DNA of 64,000 bases from Kumtagia ephedrae (GTDB lineage: Bacteria > Pseudomonadota > Alphaproteobacteria > Rhizobiales > Rhizobiaceae), in the NCBI RefSeq assembly GCF_003012745.1, contig NZ_PXYK01000009.1, forward strand, positions 62,001 to 126,000, given 5' to 3'. Made by a program: the position numbers and the translations under genes. This document shows, piece by piece, positions 53,409-62,597 of the stretch. The notes beneath the pieces are model-generated. The model did not search any database. It was not told the origin of the DNA and was given only the letters and a program-made list of their open reading frames with translations. Position 1 is the stretch's first letter, and each line of letters opens with the position of its first letter.

Positions 53409-55172
53409 ATGACCAACGAACAAGTCCGGCGCCGGCTCGCGGCCATCCTGGCCGCCGACGTCGTCGGCTACAGCCGCCTCATGGAGCGGGACGAGGCGGG
53501 CACGCATGCCTTGCTCACCCGGCGGTGGAAGGACGTGCTCGACCCGCTGGTGGAGCGCCACCAGGGCCGCGTGTTCAAGCGCACGGGGGACGGCGTGTTC
53601 GTCGAGTTCGCCAGCGCCGTCAACGCGGTCGACTGCGCGGCGGCGCTGCAGCGGGACATGGCGGCGGCCAATGCGGACATGCCGGACGAGCGGCGCATCG
53701 TGCTGCGCGTCGGCGTCAATCTCGGCGACGTCATGGTCGACGGCAGCGATCTCTTCGGCGACGGCGTGAACCTGGCGGCCCGCATCGAGACGCTGGCGCA
53801 TCCCGGCGGCGTGGCGATCTCGGACGCCGTCCGCCAGCATGTCGAGGGGCGAGTCGGCATCGATTTTGCCGACGGCGGCCGCCATGAGGTGAAGAACATA
53901 GAGCGGCCGGTGCATATCTGGGTCTGGGCCCCAGGCGGGACGGCGCGCCCGCCGGCAACCGCGCTCCCGGAAACGCCCCCTGCCCTTCCGGACAAGCCCT
54001 CGATCGCCGTTCTGCCCTTCGACAACATGTCGGGCGACGCCGAGCAGGGCTATTTCGCCGACGGCATCACCGAGGACATCATCACCGACCTGTCGAAGGT
54101 GTCGGGCCTGTTCGTGATCGCACGCAACTCCTCCTTCGCCTACAAGGGCAGGTCGACGGACATCCGCCAGGTCAGCCGCGAGCTCGGCGTCCGCTACGTG
54201 CTGGAAGGCAGCGTGCGGCGGGTCGCCGGGCGCGTGCGCATCAACGCGCAGATGATCGACGGCAGCAATGGCGGCCATCTCTGGGCGGATCGCTTCGACC
54301 GCGACATCTCCGATATTTTTTCCGTGCAGGACGAGGTGACCCGCACCATCGTCGGCGCCCTCAAGGTCAAGCTCACGGCCGGCGAGGAAATCCGCCGCGA
54401 AAGCCGCGGCAAGATCGACCCGGAGGTGTACGACCTGCTGGTGCGCTCGCGCCAGACGCTGATGCAGCTCAACCCGGCTTCCGCCGTGGAGGCGCGCAGG
54501 ATGCTGGAGCACGTGCTCGCCATCGACCCCGGCCAGGCGCTCGCCCATGCGCGGCTGTCCATCATCGCCTTCGCCGACTATGCCAACCAGTGGAACGGCG
54601 CCACGCCGGAAAACCTCGATCAGGCGCTGGTACTGGCGCGCAAGGCGATCGACCTGGACGAGACCGAGCCGATGGGCCACATCGCCCTGGCGCTCGCCCT
54701 GTCCTGGCTGAAGCGCCTCGACGAGGCGGCGGCCGCGGCGGAACGCGCGGTCGAGCTCGGCCCCAGCCTGGCGGACGCCTATGCCGGGCTCGGCAACGTC
54801 CGCGACTTCCAGGGACGGCACGAGGAGGCGGCGGCGCTGTACACGCGGGCGCATCGGCTTGATCCGCAGTTCGACATGGCGCTGCATTTCCTCGGGCGGG
54901 CGCTGCTGGCGCTGGGTCGCTACGACGAGGCCGAGATCGCTTTCAAGCGCCGGCTCATGCTGTCGCCGCGCTCCGACATGACGCGTTTCTATCTCGCCTG
55001 CCTCTACGGCCTTTCCGGCCGCCCGGACGAGGCGCGGCGCTGGTGGCAGGACACGCTCAAGGTGAACCCGAACTTCTCGGTCGCTCATCTGAAGCGCGCT
55101 TTGCCCTACAAGGATCCGTCGCTGATCGACCGGCTGGCGAGCGGCCTGCGCGACGCCGGGGTGGAGATTTGA
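53409..55172 (+). CDS. Class III nucleotidyl cyclase fused to TolB-like and TPR domains
   Basis: 587 residues from MTNEQVRRRLAAILAADVVG. The cyclase domain (about 8-170) keeps metal Asp17 (ADVVGYSRL) and Asp61 (TGDGVFVEF), plus GVNLGDVMVDGSDLFGDGVN. A TolB-like/FlgO-type segment follows (about 195-320: PSIAVLPFDNMSGDAEQGYF, ADGITEDIITDLSKV), and then TPRs (about 330-585). No membrane segment is seen. It probably makes cAMP; the TPRs likely mediate regulation. Such fusions are common in Hyphomicrobiales, often in many copies. Confidence 0.9.
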   Translation: MTNEQVRRRLAAILAADVVGYSRLMERDEAGTHALLTRRWKDVLDPLVERHQGRVFKRTGDGVFVEFASAVNAVDCAAALQRDMAAANADMPDERRIVLRVGVNLGDVMVDGSDLFGDGVNLAARIETLAHPGGVAISDAVRQHVEGRVGIDFADGGRHEVKNIERPVHIWVWAPGGTARPPATALPETPPALPDKPSIAVLPFDNMSGDAEQGYFADGITEDIITDLSKVSGLFVIARNSSFAYKGRSTDIRQVSRELGVRYVLEGSVRRVAGRVRINAQMIDGSNGGHLWADRFDRDISDIFSVQDEVTRTIVGALKVKLTAGEEIRRESRGKIDPEVYDLLVRSRQTLMQLNPASAVEARRMLEHVLAIDPGQALAHARLSIIAFADYANQWNGATPENLDQALVLARKAIDLDETEPMGHIALALALSWLKRLDEAAAAAERAVELGPSLADAYAGLGNVRDFQGRHEEAAALYTRAHRLDPQFDMALHFLGRALLALGRYDEAEIAFKRRLMLSPRSDMTRFYLACLYGLSGRPDEARRWWQDTLKVNPNFSVAHLKRALPYKDPSLIDRLASGLRDAGVEI

Positions 55173-55357
55173 GCATCCATCGGAAGTTGTGGACGCGGTA
55201 TCATTGATAAACCAAGGGTTTCCAAAAAGTATCCGTCGCTTACCATGTACGCTTTTTCTTGCGTTCTGCTTCCTATGCTCTGGTAGGGTGGAGCCGGACG
55301 GGGTTCTGCACATGGCCGGGCGGCGTGACCGCGACGGCCTCTGAGGAGGATAACCCA

Positions 55358-57217
55358 ATGGCAACTACGCTCGCTGCGGGCGACATCGCCGTCGTCAACT
55401 ACAATGCCGACGATCCCGACACCTTCGCCTTCGTGTTGCTACGCGACATCGAGGCAGGCACGACCATCAACTTCACCGACAATGGCTGGAAAGCCGCCGG
55501 CGGATTCCTGGCGAGCGAAGGCACCACCACCTACACGGCCGGAGCGGACGTCGCGGCCGGCACGGTCATCGAGATCACCGCGCCGGGAATCGGCGCCGTT
55601 GCCTTCAACGTCAACGGCGACCAGATCATCGCCTATCAGGGCACGGCGGGATCTCCGACCTTCATCTATGCCGCCGATTTCGCCGACAGCAATGAAACAT
55701 TCGCCGGCGACGCCACCGACACGCTGACCTCGGCGCTGCCGACCGGGCTGACGCTGGGCGAGACCGCCCTCGCCTTCGGCTCCGACAACGGCACCTATAC
55801 CGGTCCGACCAGCGGCACGCGCGCCGAACTCCTGGCCGCCATAGCGGACCCGACCAACTGGACGCTCAACAGCACGACGCGGCAGCCGGCGCCGGCCGGC
55901 CCGTTCACCATCACCGGAGCGCTGGCGCAGGACGACGACGTGACGACCGCCGAGAACGCGCCGGTCAGCGGCGATGTCTTCGCCGACAACGGTTCCGGAG
56001 AGGACACCGATACCGGCGGCGGCACCCTGGTGATCGCCGAGGTCAACGGCGTCGCGGCCGATGTCGGCGCCGAGATCACGCTGGCCTCCGGTGCGCTGCT
56101 GACGCTGAATGCCGACGGCACGTTCAGCTACGACCCGAACGGCAAGTTCGACCACCTGCCCGGGTCGGCCTCCGGCGCCACCAACGCAACGGCCGAGGAC
56201 AGCTTCACCTACACGCTCGACGGCGGCAACACCGCGACCGTCACGGTAACCGTGTCGGGGGTGGACACCGACGGCGACGTGCTGGCCGGCGATGCGTCCG
56301 ACAACACGCTCGACGGCGGCATCGGCGCCGACACGATGGACGGCGGCGCCGGCAACGACCTTTATTACGTCAATCACGCCGGCGACACCGTGATCGAGGC
56401 GGCCGCCGGCGGCACCGACCGCATCGCCGTCAAGGGTATCAGCTACACCCTTGCCGACGGCCTCGAGATCGAACTGCTGACCACCAACAGCACCAGCTCC
56501 ACGCTGGCGATCGATCTTCGTGGCAACGCCCTGTCGCAGACCATCGTCGGCAACAACGGCAACAACTTCCTGCATGACGGCGGCACCGGCCCCGGCCCGG
56601 ACGACGGCTCGCCCGACACGCTGCGCGGGCTGGGCGGCAACGACACCTATGCCGTCTACGACTCCGAGGCCGTGGTGATAGAGCTTGCCGACCAAGGAAC
56701 GGACAGGGTGGCGGCCGGCGTCGACTACGTGCTGGCCGAGGGCGTGCATGTCGAGCTTCTCAACACCACCGCGCTGCACGCGACCTACTCGGTCGACCTG
56801 ACCGGCAACTCCTTCGTGCAGGTCGTACGCGGCAATGACGGCACCAACCGGCTCGACGGCGGCGGCGGCTCGGACACGCTGCATGGCGGGCTCGGCGCCG
56901 ACACATTCGTGTTCTCGACGGCGCTCGGCAGCGGCAATGTCGACACCATCGGCGACTTCACCGTCGCCGACGACACGATCGAGCTTTCCGCGGCGATCTT
57001 CACCGCGCTCGGCGGATCGCTGGATCCGGCCGCCTTCCTGGCCAACAGCACCGGCCTGGCGGAAGCTTCGGACGATCGGATCATCTACAACATGAGCACG
57101 GGCGAACTCTTCTACGACGCCGACGGCAGCGGCGGCGGCGCCGGCATCCACTTCGCCACGCTGAACGGTCTTCCAGGACTTACAGCCACGGACTTCACGG
57201 TGTCTGCGCTGGTTTGA
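55358..57217 (+). CDS. RTX-type calcium-binding repeat protein (putative type I secretion substrate)
   Basis: 619 residues, starting MATTLAAGDIAVVNYNADDP, which has no Sec signal. The N-terminal ~190 residues resemble lamin-tail-like modules of secreted nucleases and phytases. A VCBS/cadherin-like segment (TTAENAPVSGDVFADN) follows, then RTX nonapeptides (LAGDASDNTLDGGIGADTMDGGAGNDLYY-type, here as DGGIGADTMDGGAGNDLYY). The C terminus has DTFVFSTALGSGNVDTIGDF, typical of type I secretion signals. No TolC, ABC or MFP gene lies nearby. Confidence 0.87.
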   Translation: MATTLAAGDIAVVNYNADDPDTFAFVLLRDIEAGTTINFTDNGWKAAGGFLASEGTTTYTAGADVAAGTVIEITAPGIGAVAFNVNGDQIIAYQGTAGSPTFIYAADFADSNETFAGDATDTLTSALPTGLTLGETALAFGSDNGTYTGPTSGTRAELLAAIADPTNWTLNSTTRQPAPAGPFTITGALAQDDDVTTAENAPVSGDVFADNGSGEDTDTGGGTLVIAEVNGVAADVGAEITLASGALLTLNADGTFSYDPNGKFDHLPGSASGATNATAEDSFTYTLDGGNTATVTVTVSGVDTDGDVLAGDASDNTLDGGIGADTMDGGAGNDLYYVNHAGDTVIEAAAGGTDRIAVKGISYTLADGLEIELLTTNSTSSTLAIDLRGNALSQTIVGNNGNNFLHDGGTGPGPDDGSPDTLRGLGGNDTYAVYDSEAVVIELADQGTDRVAAGVDYVLAEGVHVELLNTTALHATYSVDLTGNSFVQVVRGNDGTNRLDGGGGSDTLHGGLGADTFVFSTALGSGNVDTIGDFTVADDTIELSAAIFTALGGSLDPAAFLANSTGLAEASDDRIIYNMSTGELFYDADGSGGGAGIHFATLNGLPGLTATDFTVSALV

Positions 57218-57233
57218 CCTTCAGTGAATGCAG

Positions 57234-57265
57234 AAAGGGGCGCGCCGATCGCGGCGCGCCCCTTT
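57234..57265. terminator. Bidirectional terminator
   Basis: Perfect arms AAAGGGGCGCGCC and GGCGCGCCCCTTT around GATCGC, with T runs on both strands. It sits between the convergent RTX and DUF2189 genes and serves both. Confidence 0.88.
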
Positions 57266-57270
57266 TGCGT

Positions 57271-58074
57271 TTACTCGTGCGGCGGCTCGACAAGCTTGCG
57301 GTAGAGATGCCAGGTCGCATGGCCGAGCACCGGGATCACGATGATCAGTCCGGCGAAGACCGGCAGCGAGCCTATGGCAAGCAGCGCCGCCACGATCAAG
57401 CCCCAGGCGGCCATCGTCACCGGATTGGCCGCCACCGCGCGAAAGGACGTCGCCATCGCTTCGTAGGCTCCAACGTCGCGGTCGAGCAGAAGCGGGAAAG
57501 CAATTACCGTCGTGCACAATACGAAGGCGGCGAACACGAAGCCGGCGAGGCAGCCGAAGATGATCAATTGCCAGCCTTGCCCGGTGGTCAGCACTTCCGA
57601 GATGAAGCCGCCCAGCGAGGGCGGCGCTACGTCGCCGTAGACAGCCATGTAGACACCGCGCGCCACGAGCAGCCAGGCGATAAACACGACGAGCAGGAAG
57701 GCGCCGACGGCGACGATCGCCGGTATGGCCGGCGAATGCCGGACGTCGAGCGTGTGCCACCACGACGCCTCGAGCCCCGCCTCGCGGCGGCGGCTGATCT
57801 CGTAGAGACCGATCGCGGCGATGGGACCGATCAGCGCGAAGCCGGACATCAGCGGGAACAGCATAGGCAACGCGTTGCTGCCGGACGTCCAGGCGGCCAG
57901 GACGACACCCACAAGAGGGTAGACGATGCAGATGAACATGATGTGCGAGGGCTTCGCCATGAAGTCGTCGAGGCCGCGCCGCAACGCGTCCGTCAGATCC
58001 GAAAAGCCGATCCGGCGAATGTCCGGATGGACGATCCTGTCGTCCGGGCCTGCGATGACGTGAAATCCTGCCAT
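57271..58074 (-). CDS. DUF2189 domain-containing membrane protein
   Basis: 267 residues from MAGFHVIAGPDDRIV (AGGAGG upstream). About six hydrophobic helices; family features IRRIGFSDLTDALRRGLDDF, SHIMFICIVYPLVGVVLA, GFALIGPIAAIGLYEISRRRE and PVLGHATWHLYRKLVEP. DUF2189 proteins of Hyphomicrobiales are uncharacterised; many resemble cytochrome-oxidase-associated membrane proteins. Function unknown. Confidence 0.87.
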   Translation of the reverse strand: MAGFHVIAGPDDRIVHPDIRRIGFSDLTDALRRGLDDFMAKPSHIMFICIVYPLVGVVLAAWTSGSNALPMLFPLMSGFALIGPIAAIGLYEISRRREAGLEASWWHTLDVRHSPAIPAIVAVGAFLLVVFIAWLLVARGVYMAVYGDVAPPSLGGFISEVLTTGQGWQLIIFGCLAGFVFAAFVLCTTVIAFPLLLDRDVGAYEAMATSFRAVAANPVTMAAWGLIVAALLAIGSLPVFAGLIIVIPVLGHATWHLYRKLVEPPHE

Positions 58075-58448
58075 GACCGTTCCTCCTGTCGGGTCGGATC
58101 GGTCGCGCCACGGCGGGCCGTGATCTGGTCGCTCGGCCACCAAGGACGCGACCTAAGGTCGCAGTATAGCGTCTTTGCACGGAAAGTCGCGTGTTCTTCC
58201 AAAACTTCGTTCGCAAAAACCGAACGTACGGACCTGGAGATCTCGGACCCATGCCAAGGGCAATCGCTTGAAGAGGTTGCCCTTGGGGGCAATGCTCACG
58301 CTTGCATGCCTGCCATATGATCCAGTATTGTTGAGGTGCTATCTGATAGTGCTTTTTGTATATTTTCTACAATTCCTGTTTGAGATTGAGTTCCATATTC
58401 AATTTCTGATTGTAGCTGCTGAATATTTCCAACGGGTTGGGAAAAGAG
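58075..58448. other. AT-rich 374-base intergenic patch
   Basis: From about 58320 to 58440 the composition drops visibly in GC (runs such as TGCTTTTTGTATATTTTCTA) compared with everything around it. No known gene or terminator is seen. A reverse-strand reading (about 58297-58440) gives a Gln/Ser/Ile-rich peptide, probably by chance. It leads directly into the unusual gene at 58449. Confidence 0.5.
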
Positions 58449-58937
58449 ATGGCAGCAGACGGGCGCGAAGTAACCGCCATCACAATCGAGCGCGGTTGGA
58501 AGCTCAATACCATGCTGGCGAAATACGGGACCGGCTTCAAATGCTTCGCATTTGCGCCGAAGGACCCGTACGACTTTGTCGATATGACGATCGCCTACGG
58601 TCACGACGCCGGCGACCTGATTCAAAAGGTGATCATCATCGGCCACGGAAACGCCAGCGGAATCCAGATCGGCGGTCATTTTGTCGAACTGAGCAATTTC
58701 AAGGACTATGAAGGCCATTTCGCCAAGATTCGCGAGGTGATCAGCGGCGAAAGTTTCGTATATCTTCGCGGCTGCACCGTCGGCCAGAACGAGAGGCTGC
58801 TGGCAAGCTTCGCGCGTGCCTTCGGGGTTCCCACCTACGCCGGAACAAGCGCGGAGAACGTCTTGTGGGATTTCAATTTCGGGGACATCATGGTTGCTTA
58901 TCCGGGCGGCAGCGTGTCCAAGGCATCGCGTCCGTAA
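58449..58937 (+). CDS. Hypothetical protein with His-Gly / Gly-Cys pair (possible clan CD peptidase-like or DUF4347-like fold)
   Basis: 162 residues from MAADGREVTAITIERGW. Central strand VIIIGHGNASGIQIGG contains His66, and FVYLRGCTVGQNERLL contains Cys109; the PTYAGTSAENVLWDF strand follows. The HG...GC pattern is that of clan CD cysteine peptidases and of DUF4347-type proteins in RTX adhesins, but this is only a pattern match. Sits after an AT-rich patch, so horizontal acquisition is possible. Independent of neighbours in orientation. Confidence 0.6.
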   Translation: MAADGREVTAITIERGWKLNTMLAKYGTGFKCFAFAPKDPYDFVDMTIAYGHDAGDLIQKVIIIGHGNASGIQIGGHFVELSNFKDYEGHFAKIREVISGESFVYLRGCTVGQNERLLASFARAFGVPTYAGTSAENVLWDFNFGDIMVAYPGGSVSKASRP

Positions 58938-58974
58938 AGCCTCGGAACAATTTGACAAATCATTCCATCGGCAG

Positions 58975-60057
58975 TCAGGAACGCGCGAACGGCGGCACCG
59001 CAACGCCGCGCGGCAGCACGGCAAGCACCTTGAACAGCTCGCCCATCTGGTCCGGCCCGGCCAGGCGCTCGACGGCGGCGCGGATTTCCTCGCGGCCGGC
59101 CTCGTCGGCGGCGGCGCCGAGCCGGCCGGCACGATCGAGCAGCCCGAGGCCGAGCAGGAACTCACCCTGGGTCGCGAAATGGGTATCCAGCCCCGCAACC
59201 CTTGCCCGGTCGGCGAGGGCGGAGAAATCGACGTGCGCGGTGAGATCGGCCTCGCCGGGATTTTCCAACGGGTCCTCCGGCTTGTGCCTGCGCACCGCCT
59301 GCAGCGTGTCGCCGAAACCGTGCCGGAAATGGCCGTAGTCGATGAACAGGCCGGCGCCGGCGGCGGCGATGCGCTCGGCGATGCCCTGCATCACCGCCTC
59401 GCGTGCCGGTGCGGTCTCGAAGACGGTGCCCTCCGGCACCTCGGCCGCGTCCGGCGGCAGCAAGGCAGGATCGAGCGAGCCGGCGCCGGCGACGAAGGCC
59501 AGCTTTCCGCTATCGCTCAGGCCGATCGCGCGCTCGCGCCAGCCGCCGCCCGCCTTGACGAACTGCCGGATGGGGATCGCGTCGAACAGTTCGTTTCCGA
59601 CGATGAGCAGAGGCCGGTCCGGCAGGTCGTCGAGGCTGTCGTGCCATTGGATGTCGACGCCCGTTCCCTCCAAGGTCACCCTCTGCACGGTCTTGAGTCT
59701 CGGGCTGGTCTCGACCAGCCGGAAGGAGGCGGAGGAGCGGAGGCCGGGCTCGACCTTTTCCAGTGTGCGCAGCATATCCCTCGCCAGGGTGCCCCTGCCC
59801 GGCCCGATCTCGACGACCAGCGGGCGCTCTGGCCGGCCGACCGCCCGCCACGCCAGAGCAAGCCAGACGCCGACCAGTTCGCCGAACATCTGGCTGATCT
59901 CCGGCGCCGTGGTGAAGTCGCCGGCGCGGCCGAACGGCTCGCGCGCCATGTAGTAGCCGTGTCGCGGATCGGAGAGGCAGAGCGCGAAGTAGCTGGCGAC
60001 ACTGATCGGCCCGTCGACGGCGATCAGCCGGGCGATCCGCTCCGTCAGCGCGGTCAT
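58975..60057 (-). CDS. MidA/NDUFAF7-type SAM-dependent methyltransferase
   Basis: 360 residues from [20 protein letters not shown], whose ATG overlaps the lgt stop as ATGA. Family markers: [43 protein letters not shown] loop [50 protein letters not shown]7 methylates an Arg of the complex I 49-kDa subunit in mitochondria; the bacterial target is presumed similar. It is translationally coupled to lgt. Confidence 0.92.
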   Translation of the reverse strand: MTALTERIARLIAVDGPISVASYFALCLSDPRHGYYMAREPFGRAGDFTTAPEISQMFGELVGVWLALAWRAVGRPERPLVVEIGPGRGTLARDMLRTLEKVEPGLRSSASFRLVETSPRLKTVQRVTLEGTGVDIQWHDSLDDLPDRPLLIVGNELFDAIPIRQFVKAGGGWRERAIGLSDSGKLAFVAGAGSLDPALLPPDAAEVPEGTVFETAPAREAVMQGIAERIAAAGAGLFIDYGHFRHGFGDTLQAVRRHKPEDPLENPGEADLTAHVDFSALADRARVAGLDTHFATQGEFLLGLGLLDRAGRLGAAADEAGREEIRAAVERLAGPDQMGELFKVLAVLPRGVAVPPFARS

Positions 60058-60905
60058 GCCGGCTGCGGCGTCTCGGTTCGGCGCGCCGTCGCCATCGCCC
60101 AGATGCCGAAGAGCACCATCGGCGTCGACAAGATCATGCCCATGGTCAGCCAGCCGCCGAGGAGATAGCCGAGTTGGGGGTCCGGCTCGCGGAAGAACTC
60201 GGCGAAGATGCGCGCCGCGCCATAGCCGGCGACGAAGGCGCCGGAGACGAAGCCGGGGCTTTTCAGCTTGCCGAAGGAGTGGGTGAGGACCCTGAGCAGC
60301 ACGAACAGCACCAGCCCCTCCAGCAGCGCCTCGTAGAGCTGGCTCGGATGGCGCGTGAACGGACCCCCATTCGGGAACTCGATGGCCCAGGGCAAGTCCG
60401 TCGGCCGCCCCCACAGCTCGGAATTGATGAAGTTGGTGCAGCGCACCAGGCCGATCGCCACCGGCACGCCGGCCGCGATCACGTCGAACAGCGTCCACAC
60501 GCGGATGCCCCGCTTGCGGGCGAACAGGATCATCGCGAGCGTCGTGCCGGCGAAGCCGCCATGGAAGGACATGCCGCCCTGCCAGACCGCGAAGATGTCG
60601 AGCGGGTTCTGCAGGTAGCGGGCAAGGTCGTAGAACAGAACGTAGCCGATACGCCCGCCGAGCACGATGCCGACCGCCGCCCAGACGAGGAAATCGTCGA
60701 TGTCCTCCGGCCGCATCGGCCGCTGCCCACCGGCCCACAGGCGCTCGTCGGAGACCAGGCGCTTGGAATACCACCAGCCGAAGAGGATGCCGACGACATA
60801 AGCGATGCCGTACCAGTGGACCGCCAGCGGGCCGAGCCGGATGGCGACCGGATCGATGTTGGGAAAAGGCAGCGCCGCGAGCGGCAAAAGCAGGAAGTCG
60901 GGCAA
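60054..60905 (-). CDS. lgt: Prolipoprotein diacylglyceryl transferase
   Basis: 283 residues from a TTG ([18 protein letters not shown]) with GAGG five bases upstream; the only ATG lies 26 codons further up and has a hydrophilic leader, so it is less likely. Seven membrane helices; signature region [11 protein letters not shown], and [22 protein letters not shown] for the active-site Asn/Arg segment. It adds diacylglycerol to the lipobox Cys of prolipoproteins, including several found in this window. The stop overlaps the midA start. Confidence 0.93.
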   Translation of the reverse strand: MPDFLLLPLAALPFPNIDPVAIRLGPLAVHWYGIAYVVGILFGWWYSKRLVSDERLWAGGQRPMRPEDIDDFLVWAAVGIVLGGRIGYVLFYDLARYLQNPLDIFAVWQGGMSFHGGFAGTTLAMILFARKRGIRVWTLFDVIAAGVPVAIGLVRCTNFINSELWGRPTDLPWAIEFPNGGPFTRHPSQLYEALLEGLVLFVLLRVLTHSFGKLKSPGFVSGAFVAGYGAARIFAEFFREPDPQLGYLLGGWLTMGMILSTPMVLFGIWAMATARRTETPQPA

Positions 60906-61037
60906 ATCGGCCTCGCGGTCGGGGTGCGGACGGCGCGGACCATGTGCCAGCCTTGGGGCGGGGTCAAGGCGGCTTGCCGTCACCCTTGCATTGGCGGCAG
61001 AGCGGGATTACCTCGAATGAAACGAAGGAGCTTCGCC

Positions 61038-61382
61038 ATGGCCGCCGGACCGAATCGCATCCTCGACGAATTCGCCAAGCTGCTGACCGATGCCGCCGGC
61101 GCCGCTCAGGGCGTGCGACGCGAGGTGGAGACGGCGTTCCGCTCGCAGGCCGAAAGAATCCTCAACACGATGGAGGTCGTCCAGCGTGAGGAGTTCGAGG
61201 CCGTCCGCGACATGGCGGTGAAGGCGCGCGCCGAGAACAAGAAGCTTACCGCGCTGGTCGATGCGCTGGCGGCCAGGGTGGCCGCGCTCGAGGCAGGGGC
61301 CGATGTCATCCCGGGAGAGGAGCCGCTGGAGACGCCGCGCGGCCGGGTAAGACGCTCCACCAAAAGCGATCCCCAGAAATAA
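61038..61382 (+). CDS. Accessory factor UbiK family protein (YqiC/BMFP)
   Basis: 114 residues from MAAGPNRILDEFAKLLTDAA with AAGGAG upstream. One long amphipathic helix plus a coiled coil (AENKKLTALVDALAARVAALE) is typical of the BMFP/UbiK family. UbiK aids the ubiquinone biosynthesis complex in proteobacteria; alphaproteobacterial roles are less clear. It is divergent from lgt. Confidence 0.85.
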   Translation: MAAGPNRILDEFAKLLTDAAGAAQGVRREVETAFRSQAERILNTMEVVQREEFEAVRDMAVKARAENKKLTALVDALAARVAALEAGADVIPGEEPLETPRGRVRRSTKSDPQK

Positions 61383-61429
61383 TTCAGTAGATTTTCCACA
61401 GCCGCGGCCGAGAAAAAGCGCTTTGCCGT

Positions 61430-61553
61430 GAATCGTTTAAGCCGTTTGCGTGAATCTGTTCCGCAACTGCTTTCCACATCTGGCGGCCTCTTCCGGAAAA
61501 AAGGGGCTGGTCACGCGACTCCCGATCAATACACTGAATTTGCTGCATGATTC
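61430..61553. promoter_or_regulatory. Cluster of four GANTC sites upstream of the YbjN gene
   Basis: GAATC at 61430 and 61452, GACTC at 61517 and GATTC at 61549. GANTC is the CcrM methylation site of alphaproteobacteria, where clusters can tie promoters to the cell cycle. Their density is above what the GC-rich sequence predicts, but small numbers are involved. Confidence 0.35.
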
Positions 61554-61681
61554 GGGACGGATCATGCGCCGGCAGGCGGAGCCCGGCTCGGGGTAGGTTG
61601 CGCCAGCGTCCCTGTCGCTTCGGTTTGACGAAACATAACCTGCTGCCGGTCCGCCGGCAGGCGTGGGGACACAGGGAACGC

Positions 61682-62185
61682 ATGATGGAATTGGTCGAAC
61701 TCGACGTCGGACGTGACATTCACCCCGTCGATGTCATCGAGCAGGTCGCGCACAACAACGACTGGGCGTTCGAGCGCACGGGCGACGACGAGATCGCGAT
61801 CTCCGTGGTCGGAAGCTGGACCGACTACCATGTCTCCTTCTCCTGGATGGAGGATTTCGAGGCGCTGCATCTCGCCTGCGCCTTCGACATCAAGGTGCCG
61901 GAGAACCGTACGCTGGAGATCCTGCGGCTCCTCTCGCAGATCAATGAGCAGCTGCTGTTCGGTCATTTCGATCTGTGGGAGCAGGAAGGCGCGATCATGT
62001 TCCGGCAGTCGCTGCTGCTCGCCGGCGGCGTCGAGCCGTCCAGCCAGCAGGTCGAGGTGCTGCTGTCGAGCGCGCTCGAAGCCTGCGAGGGCTATTTCCA
62101 AGCCTTCCAGTTCGTGATCTGGTCGGGCATCTCGGCCAAGGATGCGCTGTCGGCGGTGCTGTTCGAGACCCAGGGCAACGCCTGA
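61682..62185 (+). CDS. YbjN domain-containing protein
   Basis: 167 residues; two adjacent ATGs make the start uncertain by one codon. YbjN features: HPVDVIEQVAHNNDWAFERTG, VSFSWMEDFEALHLACAFDI, PENRTLEILRLLSQINEQLLFG (in parts), and GAIMFRQSLLLAGG, then a long C-terminal helix. The fold resembles type III secretion chaperones; function in alphaproteobacteria is unknown. TGA overlaps the ATG of csaA (TGATG), implying co-translation. Confidence 0.88.
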   Translation: MMELVELDVGRDIHPVDVIEQVAHNNDWAFERTGDDEIAISVVGSWTDYHVSFSWMEDFEALHLACAFDIKVPENRTLEILRLLSQINEQLLFGHFDLWEQEGAIMFRQSLLLAGGVEPSSQQVEVLLSSALEACEGYFQAFQFVIWSGISAKDALSAVLFETQGNA

Positions 62186-62541
62186 TGGCCGGCGGGCCGG
62201 CCAAGCCGGAGATCACCTACGCGGATTTCGACAAGGTCGACATCCGCGCCGGCACCATCGTCGAAGCCGAGCCCTATCCGGAGGCGCGCAAGCCGTCGAT
62301 CAAGCTGAAGATCGATTTCGGGACCGAGATCGGCGTGAAGAAATCGTCGGCGCAGGTCACCAAATATTATACGCCCGAGACGCTGGTCGGCCGCCAGGTC
62401 TTCGCGGTCGTGAATTTTCCGCCGCGCCAGATCGGCAAGTTCATGTCGGAGGTGCTGACGCTGGGCTTTCCCGACGGCGAGGGCGACGTCGTGCTGGGCG
62501 CCATCGAGCGCAGGGTGCCGGACGGCGGCCGTCTGTTCTGA
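62185..62541 (+). CDS. csaA: CsaA-type tRNA-binding domain protein (OB fold)
   Basis: 118 residues. The OB-fold EMAPII/MetRS-C-like domain is complete: YADFDKVDIRAGTIVEAEPY, PSIKLKIDFGTEIGVKKSS, AQVTKYYTPETLVGRQVFAV, PPRQIGKFMSEVLTLGFPD. CsaA is a dimeric export-related chaperone in Bacillus; in proteobacteria it is a tRNA-binding protein. Start codon overlaps the stop of the YbjN gene. Confidence 0.92.
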   Translation: MAGGPAKPEITYADFDKVDIRAGTIVEAEPYPEARKPSIKLKIDFGTEIGVKKSSAQVTKYYTPETLVGRQVFAVVNFPPRQIGKFMSEVLTLGFPDGEGDVVLGAIERRVPDGGRLF

Positions 62542-62597
62542 TCTCCCGACGAGGAACCGTTTTGACACCTTGATGCTTTCCGTTCCGCTTGTCGCGA

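Noticed and set aside
53289-55364. A reverse open frame of about 690 codons opposite the cyclase-TPR gene
   Set aside because: Shadow of the well-supported forward gene; no recognisable motif.
58297-58440. A reverse-strand Gln/Ser/Ile-rich peptide in the AT-rich patch
   Set aside because: It is only the end of a frame that runs antisense to the 58449 gene; no start codon or ribosome site fits.
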